Shown here: piece by piece, positions 34,651 through 41,593 of the stretch
How the letters are laid out: each line of letters begins with the position of its first letter
How positions within the stretch are numbered: position 1 is the first letter of the stretch
From: Chloroflexota bacterium
GTDB taxonomy: Bacteria; Chloroflexota; Anaerolineae; Promineifilales; Promineifilaceae
Assembly (NCBI GenBank): GCA_024277135.1
Contig: JAJRVV010000211.1
Span: 1-41,593 of the forward strand
DNA: 41,593 nt
Direction of reading: 5' to 3'
Program-made: the position numbers and the translations under genes
Notes under the pieces: generated by a model
What the model saw: only the letters and a program-made list of their open reading frames with translations
The model's database searches: none
What the model was told of the DNA's origin: nothing

Positions 34651-34678
34651 GTATAGACAAAAAGCCCGAACCAGACAA
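34650..34678 (-). promoter_or_regulatory. yefM-yoeB promoter
   Basis: On the - strand: TTGTCT (34673-34678), a 17-nt spacer and TATACT (34650-34655). The operator palindrome abuts the -10 box. Transcription would continue into the phosphoesterase, the oxidoreductase and possibly nuoN. Confidence 0.65.
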
Positions 34679-34688
34679 ATCCAATTAG

Positions 34689-34799
34689 TATCATCTCAAT
34701 AAATCGTGGAAAAGACTTGACAAGTTTCACAAGGCGCTTTGTTTTACACGAGAACGTATGGAAAAACTTGTCAAGTCTCCGCTGAATATTGAGAAGATA
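34689..34799. mobile_element. 111-bp imperfect palindrome, MITE-like candidate
   Basis: The ends TATCATCTCAATA (34689-34701) and TATTGAGAAGATA (34787-34799) are inverted repeats (12 of 13). Inside them GACTTGACAAGTTT (34714-34727) and AAACTTGTCAAGTC (34764-34777) are perfectly complementary. The element has terminal inverted repeats, AT-rich composition and no coding capacity. No target duplication was confirmed, so it may instead be a large intergenic hairpin. Confidence 0.5.
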
Positions 34800-34845
34800 C
34801 TCCAATTACAACAAAAAACGGCGGCTCCAGGTCATGACTGAGCGA

Positions 34846-34878
34846 ATCCTCCCGGAGGTTCAGAACCTCCGGGAGGAT
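34846..34878. repeat. Perfect 15-bp hairpin downstream of nuoM
   Basis: ATCCTCCCGGAGGTT (34846-34860) and AACCTCCGGGAGGAT (34864-34878), 3-nt loop. It is very stable but lacks a T-tract, so it is more like a REP-type mRNA-stabilising hairpin or dispersed repeat than an intrinsic terminator. Confidence 0.8.
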
Positions 34879-34916
34879 GAAGTTGTTTACGAACGAACCC
34901 CAAGAGGAAGAACAGG

Positions 34917-36431
34917 TTACGGCACGCCGGCCATGATCGCCGGCCCCAAATCCGAAACCAGCTTCGCCACTGAGCTGTCAATCAGCGCAAAATAACCGGA
35001 TGGGGCGATGCCAATCCAGAAGATGAAGAGCAGGAACGCCAGGAAAATGACCAATTCCCGCCGGTTCACATCCCGCAGCGCCATGTTCTTGGGGTTATCC
35101 AACGGCCCCATGAACACGTTTTGGAACATCCACATGAGATAGACGGCCGCCAAAATCACGCCGGTGGTGGCAAATGCGGTGAAAATCCAGGGATTGGCCC
35201 CTAACGCTTCCGATCCCATCGAGCCGAGCAAAATGGTAAACTCGCCCACGAAGCCGTTCAAGCCGGGCAGCCCCATGCTGGAGAGGGTGACGATCAGCGA
35301 CAAAACGGCAAAGATCGGCATCGCTTTCCACAAACCGCCAAACTCCTTCATGTCGCGGGTGTGCCGCTGCTCGTAAATGACGCCGACCAGGAAGAACAAC
35401 GCGCCTGTGCTCAAGCCGTGATTGACCCCTTGCAAAATCGCGCCCTGGATGCCGGCCTCGTTCAAGGAAAAAATACCGAGCATGACGAAACCAAGATGGC
35501 TGATAGAGGAGTAAGCCACCAGCTTTTTCACATCTTTTTGGGCGAAAGAGACGATGGCGCCGTAGATGATGCCGATGATGGCCAGCACGGCGATGGCCGG
35601 CGCATATTTCACCGACGCTTCCGGGAACAGGGGCAGATTGAAGCGGATGAAGCCATACGTCCCCATCTTCAGCAGCACTCCGGCCAGGATGACGGAACCG
35701 GCCGTCGGCGCCTGGGTATGGGCGTCGGGCAGCCAGGAATGGAAGGGGAAGATGGGCACTTTGATGGCGAAGGCGATGGCGAAACCGAGGAAGAGCCAAT
35801 TTTGGGCGTCGGCAAAGGCGGCACGGCCGTTAATCAATTCCGGCAGGGCAAACGTCTCATTGCTGATGCCCATGTACAAAATCGCCAGCAGCATGAGCAG
35901 CGAACCGGCCATCGTGTACAAGAAAAACTTGATGGAAGCGTAAATCCGCTCCTGACCGCCCCAAATGCCGATGAGGAAATACATGGGAATCAACGTGAAC
36001 TCCCAGAAAACGTAGAACAGGAACAAATCCTGCGCCAGGAAGACGCCCGTCATCCCTGTTTGTAGCAACAGCATGAAGATGTAATACTGTTTGATCTGGC
36101 GGTCAATCGCCGTCCAGGAGGAGATGATGGCCAGCAGGGAGATGAAACCGGTCAAGAACACCATCAGGATGCTCAACCCATCAACGCCCAGGTAGTAGCT
36201 GATGCCCCAGGAGGCGATCCAGTCGAATTGATCAACAAGCTGCAACCCACCGGCTTTGTAACTGTAATCGGGATGCGCCAAAATACCCAGCGACAGCAGG
36301 AAAGTGGCGGCGGAAATGACGACGGCCGTCCACTTGATCTTGGCCGCCGATTCCCGTTCGCCCCAATTCGTTGCTAATATGAGAAAGACGCCGATTACCG
36401 GCAAGAAGGTCAATAACGATAAATATCCCAT
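34917..36431 (-). CDS. nuoM: NADH-quinone oxidoreductase subunit M
   Basis: A 504-residue antiporter-like complex I subunit with about 14 membrane helices. Characteristic blocks are FLFYVFWEFTLIPMYFLIGIWGG (Glu in the helix-5 WE pair), IYASIKFFLYTMAGSLLML (Lys in SIKFF), FPFHSWLPDAHTQAPTAGSVILAGVLLKMGTYG and KKLVAYSSISHLGFVMLGIF. It follows nuoL after a 7-nt repeat spacer. The gene downstream on this strand should be nuoN, but the inserted genes intervene. Confidence 0.96.
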   Translation of the reverse strand: MGYLSLLTFLPVIGVFLILATNWGERESAAKIKWTAVVISAATFLLSLGILAHPDYSYKAGGLQLVDQFDWIASWGISYYLGVDGLSILMVFLTGFISLLAIISSWTAIDRQIKQYYIFMLLLQTGMTGVFLAQDLFLFYVFWEFTLIPMYFLIGIWGGQERIYASIKFFLYTMAGSLLMLLAILYMGISNETFALPELINGRAAFADAQNWLFLGFAIAFAIKVPIFPFHSWLPDAHTQAPTAGSVILAGVLLKMGTYGFIRFNLPLFPEASVKYAPAIAVLAIIGIIYGAIVSFAQKDVKKLVAYSSISHLGFVMLGIFSLNEAGIQGAILQGVNHGLSTGALFFLVGVIYEQRHTRDMKEFGGLWKAMPIFAVLSLIVTLSSMGLPGLNGFVGEFTILLGSMGSEALGANPWIFTAFATTGVILAAVYLMWMFQNVFMGPLDNPKNMALRDVNRRELVIFLAFLLFIFWIGIAPSGYFALIDSSVAKLVSDLGPAIMAGVP

Positions 36432-36463
36432 GTTTTCTCCAACCCAAAGACCTGATTAATAAT

Positions 36464-36505
36464 AATTGTTAATTGTTAATTGTTAATTGCTAATTGTTAA
36501 TTCGC
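36464..36505. repeat. 7-nt array between nuoL and nuoM
   Basis: AATTGTT units at 36464, 36471, 36478, 36485 (AATTGCT) and 36492, then AATTCGC. The nuoL TAA stop (36497-36499) lies in the array and the last nuoL residues (WIAN) are encoded at its edge. Confidence 0.92.
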
Positions 36506-38707
36506 TATCCACAAAAAATAGACCAACAGCGCCACCGCCCCCAAGAAAACACTCAGGGCATAATTGCGGGCAAAGCCAGTCTGGGTGCGGCGCAGGCTGT
36601 CGGCCAGGCGGCGGGCGGCGGCTCCGGCGCCATTGACCAGGCCATCCACCCCTTTCGCATCCAAAACATCAGAAGTAAACCCGGCGAATCCCACAAACGT
36701 GTCCCGAATCAGGCGGTCATGCACAAAATCGTGCCACACCGCCCAATCCAGCGTATTCGCCAGCCAATCGGCCGACTTGTTGAACGCCGGGATGAAATAA
36801 TTCATGTACAAGCTGTTGAGCGGCAGCGCTGCAAACCACCAGATAGGGGTGCTTTGCAGCGGGTCGCGCTCGTCGGCCGTTTGCGGTCTGTTGCCGTACA
36901 CCCAATAAAATGAAGCGCCGAGGAAAATCAACGCCAAAGCGGTGGAAGCGCCGGCCACCATTGGCGACAACAGCTTGGCCGTTTCCGGCAGATCCACAAT
37001 CCCCGCTTCCGTCAATTCAAACGAAGCGATGGAATGTTCCAACCAGCTTTCCAACCCCAACCAGACGCCTTGCGCGTGTTCGCCGTTGGCTTCCGCGATG
37101 CCGCTGGTCAGGAAAGGCAAGTTGATCAGCCCGCCCAATAGAACCAGCGCCGCCAGAATCAACAGGGGCGTCGTCATCAGGCGCGGGCTTTCCTGCGCGT
37201 GTTCGGCCGCTTTGTGACGCGGTTCGCCGAAAAAGACCATCTTCAACTGACGGCCGACATAAAATGCGGTGCAGATGGCGGCCAACGTCAACACCCAGTA
37301 CACGATCCGGTTATTATCGCTGCCATGCGACAGAATTTCATCTTTCGACCAAAAACCGGCGAACGGCACAATCCCGGCCAGCGCCAGACTGCCGATCATG
37401 TAAACCAGGAAGGTGATCGGCATTTTGTGCCGCAGACCGCCCATCGCTCGCATGTCTTGCGGGTCAAAATCATCCTCATGCTCATCCCCATGCGCCGCGT
37501 GATGATGGCCGTGTTCCATGCCATGAATGACAGAACCGGAACCGAGGAAGAGGGAGGCTTTGAAGAAGGCGTGGGTGATGAGGTGAAACATGGCGGCCAC
37601 ATACGCCCCCATGCCCGCCGCCGCGATCATAAAACCCAACTGGCTGACGGTGGAGTAAGCCAGCACTTTTTTGATGTCGAACTGGGTGAAGGCGATCAGC
37701 CCAGCCAGCAGCGCAGTGGCCGCGCCGGTGTAGGCGATGAGATCGGGCGACGAAACGCCGATCTTGGGGATGACCGCTTCGCTGGCGCGGACGATTTCCA
37801 ACAGGACGTTGGAACGCACCATCAGGTAAATGCCGGAGGTGACCATGGTGGCGGCGTGGATGAGGGCGGAGACGGGCGTGGGGCCGGCCATGGCGTCCGG
37901 CAGCCAGACGTAGAGCGGGATTTGGGCGGATTTACCGGCGGCGCCCAGGAGGAAAAGGGCGGTGACGGCCGTCAACACCCCCCCTACCGTAAATTCCGCG
38001 CCAAAAATCTGCACCCTATGCCCTTCGGCAAACAATTCTTCTGCAGCCGTAAAAATCGTCTCAAATTCCAGCGACCGAAAGGCCCAAAACAGCAGAGCCA
38101 TGGCTAGAATCATCGCCAGATCGCCGACCCGATTGGCCACAAACGCCTTGCGCCCGGCGTCCGCATTCATCGCCCGCCCTTTCTCGTCCACCCGGTCAAA
38201 CCAGAAGCCGATGAGCAGATAGGAACAAAGGCCAACCCCTTCCCAACCGACAAACAGCGCCAGGTAACTGCTGCCCGACACCAGGATGAGCATGAACATG
38301 AGGAAGAGGTTGAGATAGGTGAAAAAGCGGGAGAAGTCCGGGTCGCCGTGCATGTAGCCGATGGCGTAAATGTGAATGAGCGAGCCAACCCCCGTCACCA
38401 CCAGCATCATCGTCACCGACAGCGTATCAATCTGCATCGCCCAGGGAATGGTGAAGTCGGCCGATGGGATGTTGATCCAGGTGAACAGTTTGACGGTTTC
38501 GGCGTGGAACTCGTTGCTTTGCAAGCTGAGGAACAGCATCACCGCAACGGCAAATGCGCCCAGGGCCATGAAGCTGGCAAACCACCCCGACCATTTTTCC
38601 CCGATTTCCCGGTCTTGGTCCACAAAGCGGCGGCCGACCAAGCCGTTGAACAAAACGCCGATGATGGGCAGAACTAAAAGTAATGGAGCTAAGTCAAATG
38701 CGTTCAT
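36497..38707 (-). CDS. nuoL: NADH-quinone oxidoreductase subunit L
   Basis: A 736-residue complex I subunit: an antiporter-like core plus the long C-terminal lateral helix region. Blocks are LFVGWEGVGLCSYLLIGFWF, AFVANRVGDLAMILAMALLFW, LYVWLPDAMAGPTPVSALIHAATMVTSGIYLM and KKVLAYSTVSQLGFMIAAAGMGAY. A His-rich cytoplasmic or loop stretch (HGMEHGHHHAAHGDEHEDD, about 388-406) is notable and may bind metal. The ATG at 38707 is preferred to an in-frame TTG two codons upstream. It is flanked on both sides by 7-nt arrays. Confidence 0.96.
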   Translation of the reverse strand: MNAFDLAPLLLVLPIIGVLFNGLVGRRFVDQDREIGEKWSGWFASFMALGAFAVAVMLFLSLQSNEFHAETVKLFTWINIPSADFTIPWAMQIDTLSVTMMLVVTGVGSLIHIYAIGYMHGDPDFSRFFTYLNLFLMFMLILVSGSSYLALFVGWEGVGLCSYLLIGFWFDRVDEKGRAMNADAGRKAFVANRVGDLAMILAMALLFWAFRSLEFETIFTAAEELFAEGHRVQIFGAEFTVGGVLTAVTALFLLGAAGKSAQIPLYVWLPDAMAGPTPVSALIHAATMVTSGIYLMVRSNVLLEIVRASEAVIPKIGVSSPDLIAYTGAATALLAGLIAFTQFDIKKVLAYSTVSQLGFMIAAAGMGAYVAAMFHLITHAFFKASLFLGSGSVIHGMEHGHHHAAHGDEHEDDFDPQDMRAMGGLRHKMPITFLVYMIGSLALAGIVPFAGFWSKDEILSHGSDNNRIVYWVLTLAAICTAFYVGRQLKMVFFGEPRHKAAEHAQESPRLMTTPLLILAALVLLGGLINLPFLTSGIAEANGEHAQGVWLGLESWLEHSIASFELTEAGIVDLPETAKLLSPMVAGASTALALIFLGASFYWVYGNRPQTADERDPLQSTPIWWFAALPLNSLYMNYFIPAFNKSADWLANTLDWAVWHDFVHDRLIRDTFVGFAGFTSDVLDAKGVDGLVNGAGAAARRLADSLRRTQTGFARNYALSVFLGAVALLVYFLWIAN

Positions 38708-38708
38708 A

Positions 38709-38757
38709 GTCAAACGTCAAGCGTAAAACGTGAAGCATGATTTCGTTTTACGTTTTT
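38709..38757. repeat. 7-nt array with hairpin between nuoK and nuoL
   Basis: Seven heptamer steps start at 38709 (GTCAAAC, GTCAAGC, GTAAAAC, GTGAAGC, ATGATTT, CGTTTTA, CGTTTTT). GTAAAACG (38723-38730) pairs with CGTTTTAC (38744-38751). It ends 5 nt before the nuoK stop and begins 1 nt before the nuoL ATG, filling the whole spacer. Confidence 0.9.
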
Positions 38758-38762
38758 TCCTC

Positions 38763-39071
38763 CTACCCCTTCATCAGGTTGATTTCGTCAATGTTGATGC
38801 TGCTCTTGGTGCGGAAAATGGTCACGATCAACGCCAACCCAACGGCCACTTCAGCCGCAGCCACGGTGATGACGAAAAAGACCAGCACCTGCCCATCCAA
38901 ATCGCCCAAATGGCGAGAAAAGGCCACAAAAAGCAGGTTAGCAGAATTCAACATCATCTCGATGGACATGAAAATGATGATGGCGTTGCGCCGCAGCAGC
39001 ACGCCGAGCGCGCCCAAGGAAAACAGGATGGCGCTCAAGGCCACATACCATTCGATGGTGACTTCAGGCAT
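38763..39071 (-). CDS. nuoK: NADH-quinone oxidoreductase subunit K
   Basis: A 102-residue, three-helix complex I subunit. The two conserved membrane glutamates are in [18 protein letters not shown] (about residue 38) and [13 protein letters not shown] (about 73). It overlaps the end of nuoJ by 8 nt, so the two are translationally coupled. Length is standard. Confidence 0.96.
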   Translation of the reverse strand: MPEVTIEWYVALSAILFSLGALGVLLRRNAIIIFMSIEMMLNSANLLFVAFSRHLGDLDGQVLVFFVITVAAAEVAVGLALIVTIFRTKSSINIDEINLMKG

Positions 39072-39588
39072 TGGAATCCCCTTTTTTCTTCTGACTGAAG
39101 ATGACGACGCCGATCATGGCTACCAGCAGCAGCACGCCGGTGACTTCAAATGGAAAGAGATACGCCGCAAACAGCCGCAGCCCCAGGGCGAAGGGGCTGG
39201 TGTCAATGTAGCCGGCAGAGGAAACGGCCGCCCCCCCCTTCTGCGCCAGCGCCAACAAAAAGGCCGCCAACAAACCGGCCGTCAGCAAACCGGCCAGAAT
39301 CCGCTGCCACATCTCCGCGCCCAGCGCCACGCCCAACGCGCCGCGCAGCTGTTCTGCGCCCAGCAGCATGATAACAAACAGGAATAGCACCATAATGGCC
39401 CCGGCGTACACCGTGATCTGCACCATGGCGATGAACGGCGCGTTTAGTACCAGATAGAAAATGGCAATCGCGCCAAAGTTCAGCACCAGAAACAAGGCGC
39501 TGTGAACGGCGCTCTTGCTGATGAGCATGCCGATGGCCGCGCCGATGGCAATGGCTGCCAAAATAATGAAAACGATAAAACTGCCCAT
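39064..39588 (-). CDS. nuoJ: NADH-quinone oxidoreductase subunit J
   Basis: A 174-residue complex I subunit with five hydrophobic segments. [50 protein letters not shown] contains the conserved pi-bulge helix region ([13 protein letters not shown]). The C-terminal tail is charged ([10 protein letters not shown]). It is preceded on this strand by nuoI and a 7-nt repeat spacer and overlaps nuoK. Confidence 0.95.
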   Translation of the reverse strand: MGSFIVFIILAAIAIGAAIGMLISKSAVHSALFLVLNFGAIAIFYLVLNAPFIAMVQITVYAGAIMVLFLFVIMLLGAEQLRGALGVALGAEMWQRILAGLLTAGLLAAFLLALAQKGGAAVSSAGYIDTSPFALGLRLFAAYLFPFEVTGVLLLVAMIGVVIFSQKKKGDSNA

Positions 39589-39599
39589 AAGTTACCTTT

Positions 39600-39660
39600 C
39601 AGTGTTCAGTGTTCAGTAATCAGTGTTCAGTAAACCGAATACTGGATACTGAACACTCAC
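39600..39660. repeat. Nine-step 7-nt array with hairpin between nuoI and nuoJ
   Basis: Heptamers start at 39600 (CAGTGTT, CAGTGTT, CAGTAAT, CAGTGTT, CAGTAAA ...). AGTGTTCAGTA (39622-39632) is exactly complementary to TACTGAACACT (39647-39657). The nuoI TGA (39657-39659) is at its edge. Unit sequence differs completely from the arrays beside nuoL. Confidence 0.92.
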
Positions 39661-40169
39661 TCCGGGTTCTCCATGTCAGGAATGGCCCTGGTAAACAGAC
39701 CAGGTTCCACTTCTTGCGGCGTGATACGGCCGTGTACCGGCACATCCACAATCAACATATCCTTGGTATAAATGGCGCTGGCCCGGTCATAAAAACTCAA
39801 CTCATAATTGTGCTCCAGCACAATCGCTTCCGTGGGGCAGGCATCTTCGCAAAAGCCGCAGAAGATACAGCGCAGCATATTGATTTCATAAGTGCTGGCA
39901 TACCGTTCCCCCGGCGAGAATGGCGCCTCGTCCGAATTTTCCGACGGCTCCACAAAAATGGCGTCGGCCGGGCAAGCCGCCGCGCACAAAGCGCAGCCAA
40001 TGCACTTCTCCAGGCCATTATCATACCGCTTCAGCTCATGCCGCCCCTTAAAGCGGGCGCGCACCTCCCGCTTCACCTCCGGGTATTGAATCGTCACCGG
40101 GGGTCGCGCCATATGCTTCAGCGTCGTCGCCATTCCTTTCAACAAAGCGGCCGTTTCATCAACAAACAT
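39657..40169 (-). CDS. nuoI: NADH-quinone oxidoreductase subunit I
   Basis: A 170-residue hydrophilic subunit carrying two [4Fe-4S] clusters (N6a/N6b). The motifs are CIGCALCAAACP (about 56-67) and CIFCGFCEDACP (about 100-111). It passes electrons from NuoG toward the quinone site. The N-terminal helix (about 1-25) anchors it at the membrane arm. A GGAGAG ribosome site lies just upstream. Confidence 0.96.
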   Translation of the reverse strand: MFVDETAALLKGMATTLKHMARPPVTIQYPEVKREVRARFKGRHELKRYDNGLEKCIGCALCAAACPADAIFVEPSENSDEAPFSPGERYASTYEINMLRCIFCGFCEDACPTEAIVLEHNYELSFYDRASAIYTKDMLIVDVPVHGRITPQEVEPGLFTRAIPDMENPE

Positions 40170-40208
40170 AATAACTCTCCAGGCTCTCCATTCAATCAGC
40201 CGAACAGA

Positions 40209-41321
40209 TCAACCCAAAAACGGAATCGGTATCGGGCCGAGGCGAAGGGGCGACAGCACGCCTTCCACCTGTAAAATGATCAAAATCCCAACCCAAATGA
40301 AATTCAAAACCGCCAACGGCAGCATCCGCTTCCAGCCAAAGCTCATCAACTGATCATAGCGGAAACGGGGCCAGGAAGCGCGCACCCAAATCATCAAAAA
40401 GAGGCCCAGCACAATTTTCACCCCCATGTAGAGGAAACCCAGCGCCGGAACCTGATCCACAAACGGGCCGCGATAACCGCCAAAGAAGAGCGACACCGCA
40501 ATCGCGCTCAACAAAATCATCTTCATGTACTCAGCCATGAAGAACATGCCAAAGCGCATTCCGCCATACTCCACGTTGTATCCGGCGGAAAGCTCCTGCT
40601 CCGCCTCCAACAGGTCAAAGGGATGGCGCTGCAATTCGGCAAAGGCGGCGACGATGAAAATGAAAGCGGCCAATGGCTGCCGCCAAAAGTACCAGCCCCC
40701 TTTTTGCGATTCCACGATCACGCCTAAATCCATCGAGTTTGCCAGCATGACGGGGATAAGAATGGCAATACCCATCGCCAGTTCATAGCTGATCATTTGC
40801 GCCGAGGCGCGAATGGCGCCCAAAACCGCATACTTGCTGTTGGATGCCCACCCGGCTAACACAACGCCGTAAACGCCGATGGAAGTGACAGCCAAAAAGT
40901 AGAGGGCCGCCACGTTCAAGCCGGGGGCAATCGCCATGTAGGGCGCGAATTCCACGCCAAAGAGGGTGATTCTCCCGGCCCAGGGGATGATGGCCAGAAT
41001 GAGAATGGCCGGGATCACAGCCAACATCGGCGCCAGGGTATATACCTTGCGATCCACTGCGGACGGCGTCAGGTCTTCTTTGAAGAAAAGTTTGACGGCG
41101 TCGGCGGCCGGCTGCAAGATGCCGCCCAGCAGTTTGCGTTCTTTGCCGCCCCGGCGCGGAATCGGGATGTAGCCGGCCCGGTTGGGACCGACGCGGGCTT
41201 GCAAGCGAGCCAAAATTTTCCGCTCAAACAAAGTGGTGTAGGCAAAGCCAGTGATGACCACCAGGGTGATGATGAAGCCGACGATGAGTGATTGGAGGGC
41301 GAGTTGACCTATTTCTGTCAT
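40209..41321 (-). CDS. nuoH: NADH-quinone oxidoreductase subunit H
   Basis: A 370-residue, eight-helix subunit that forms part of the quinone chamber. Blocks are FERKILARLQARVGPNRAG (about 33-51), GGILQPAADAVKLFFKED, ASAQMISYELAMG and AFAELQRHPFDLLEAEQELSAGYNVEYGGMRF. In the last block the usual 'ETNRxPFDLPEAE' is changed to 'ELQRHPFDLLEAE', a divergent but functional-looking variant. The start overlaps the nuoG stop (ATGA). Confidence 0.95.
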   Translation of the reverse strand: MTEIGQLALQSLIVGFIITLVVITGFAYTTLFERKILARLQARVGPNRAGYIPIPRRGGKERKLLGGILQPAADAVKLFFKEDLTPSAVDRKVYTLAPMLAVIPAILILAIIPWAGRITLFGVEFAPYMAIAPGLNVAALYFLAVTSIGVYGVVLAGWASNSKYAVLGAIRASAQMISYELAMGIAILIPVMLANSMDLGVIVESQKGGWYFWRQPLAAFIFIVAAFAELQRHPFDLLEAEQELSAGYNVEYGGMRFGMFFMAEYMKMILLSAIAVSLFFGGYRGPFVDQVPALGFLYMGVKIVLGLFLMIWVRASWPRFRYDQLMSFGWKRMLPLAVLNFIWVGILIILQVEGVLSPLRLGPIPIPFLG

Positions 41322-41593
41322 GCGTGTTCCTCTGCTCTTTCTAGCGGGGTGATGCGGGCCACGGCCGTGCCTGACGCCGCCGGGATACCCCGTAGCAGCG
41401 CCGTTCCGACGGGAGCCTGCCCATTCACCTGCGCCGTTGCCTGATGGGTACGGCCGTTCACCGACAACATCACCTCGGCCCCATCCACAATCTGCAAAGC
41501 GGCCGCATCCGTTTCATTCAGGATGATGGCGGGTTGGGCCAACCGATCCGCCAAAATTTCGGTGTGGTTGATGAGGCGGCCCGGCGTGTACAA
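41318..41593 (-). CDS. nuoG: C-terminal part of NADH-quinone oxidoreductase subunit G (5' end outside window)
   Basis: The last 91 codons of a larger gene that runs off the right edge. Residues such as PAIILNETDAAALQIVDGAEVMLSVNG and VPVGTALLRGIP-like 'APVGTALLRGIPA' match the molybdopterin-dinucleotide-binding-fold C-terminal domain of NuoG-type proteins. Overlap with nuoH and gene order G-H-I-J-K-L-M support the call. It carries two ACGGCCGT octamers (41361 and 41448). Confidence 0.8.
   Translation of the reverse strand: MYTPGRLINHTEILADRLAQPAIILNETDAAALQIVDGAEVMLSVNGRTHQATAQVNGQAPVGTALLRGIPAASGTAVARITPLERAEEHA

Larger units (their letters stand above)
34615..34916. other. 302-nt intergenic region between yefM and nuoM
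   Basis: It holds, from left to right, the yefM operator and promoter, a 111-bp palindromic MITE-like element and a perfect 15-bp hairpin after nuoM. I see no credible gene here. Confidence 0.75.

Noticed and set aside
34611-34805. 64-codon frame with a hydrophobic stretch on the - strand before yefM
   Set aside because: It runs through the 111-bp palindrome, the promoter and the operator of yefM. It has no ribosome site, and its end overlaps the yefM start.

Overview
The window is a roughly 57-58% GC bacterial chromosome segment. It looks like Chloroflexota (an Anaerolineae/Caldilineae-type lineage, probably metagenome-derived). I infer this from the protein flavour: a divergent 14-subunit-type complex I, an N-succinylamino-acid-racemase/GNAT gene pair, and large secreted Ig-like-repeat proteins, one ending in a short 'IYLPMITK'-like tail. 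No rRNA, tRNA, CRISPR array or complete IS element was seen. Taxonomy is an inference.

Layout. (1) 1-7.0 kb, + strand: molybdenum hydroxylase/CO-dehydrogenase accessory genes (a membrane-anchored CoxG-like C-terminus, an SDR, a MoxR/CoxD ATPase, a CoxE-like VWA protein, an XdhC/CoxF-like protein). They are split by an AT-rich restriction-modification pair (3.2-5.0 kb) and an unrecognised gene. (2) 7.1-7.65 kb: a DinJ-YafQ toxin-antitoxin pair. (3) 7.9-13.4 kb, - strand: two secreted surface proteins with their own promoter. (4) 13.6-18.95 kb, - strand: a tight operon of prepilin peptidase, GNAT acyltransferase, MenC/NSAR enolase-superfamily enzyme, proC and a pabB-pabC fusion. (5) 19.1-22.9 kb, +: an intact penicillin-acylase-type Ntn hydrolase followed by a decayed, stop-interrupted relative. 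(6) 23.1-24.3 kb, -: a small acidic membrane protein and birA. (7) 24.4-29.4 kb, +: S1-domain protein, FtsK translocase, DEAD-box helicase. (8) 29.6-41.6 kb, -: complex I genes nuoG(partial)-H-I-J-K-L-M, then a YefM-YoeB toxin-antitoxin pair, a metallophosphoesterase and a molybdopterin oxidoreductase, then nuoN.

Two sequence-level signals cut across the genes. First, the palindromic octamer ACGGCCGT occurs about 60 times by manual count (about one expected by composition). It sits mostly inside ordinary genes and is absent or rare in the restriction-modification island and the secreted-protein region. It resembles cyanobacterial HIP1 in behaviour. Second, many gene-gene junctions carry short arrays with a strict 7-nt period but quite different unit sequences, several folding as long hairpins. 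Seven genes have their stop codon inside or at the edge of such an array, and one array sits in frame within pabB. These, rather than any single protein, look like the least explained structures in the window.
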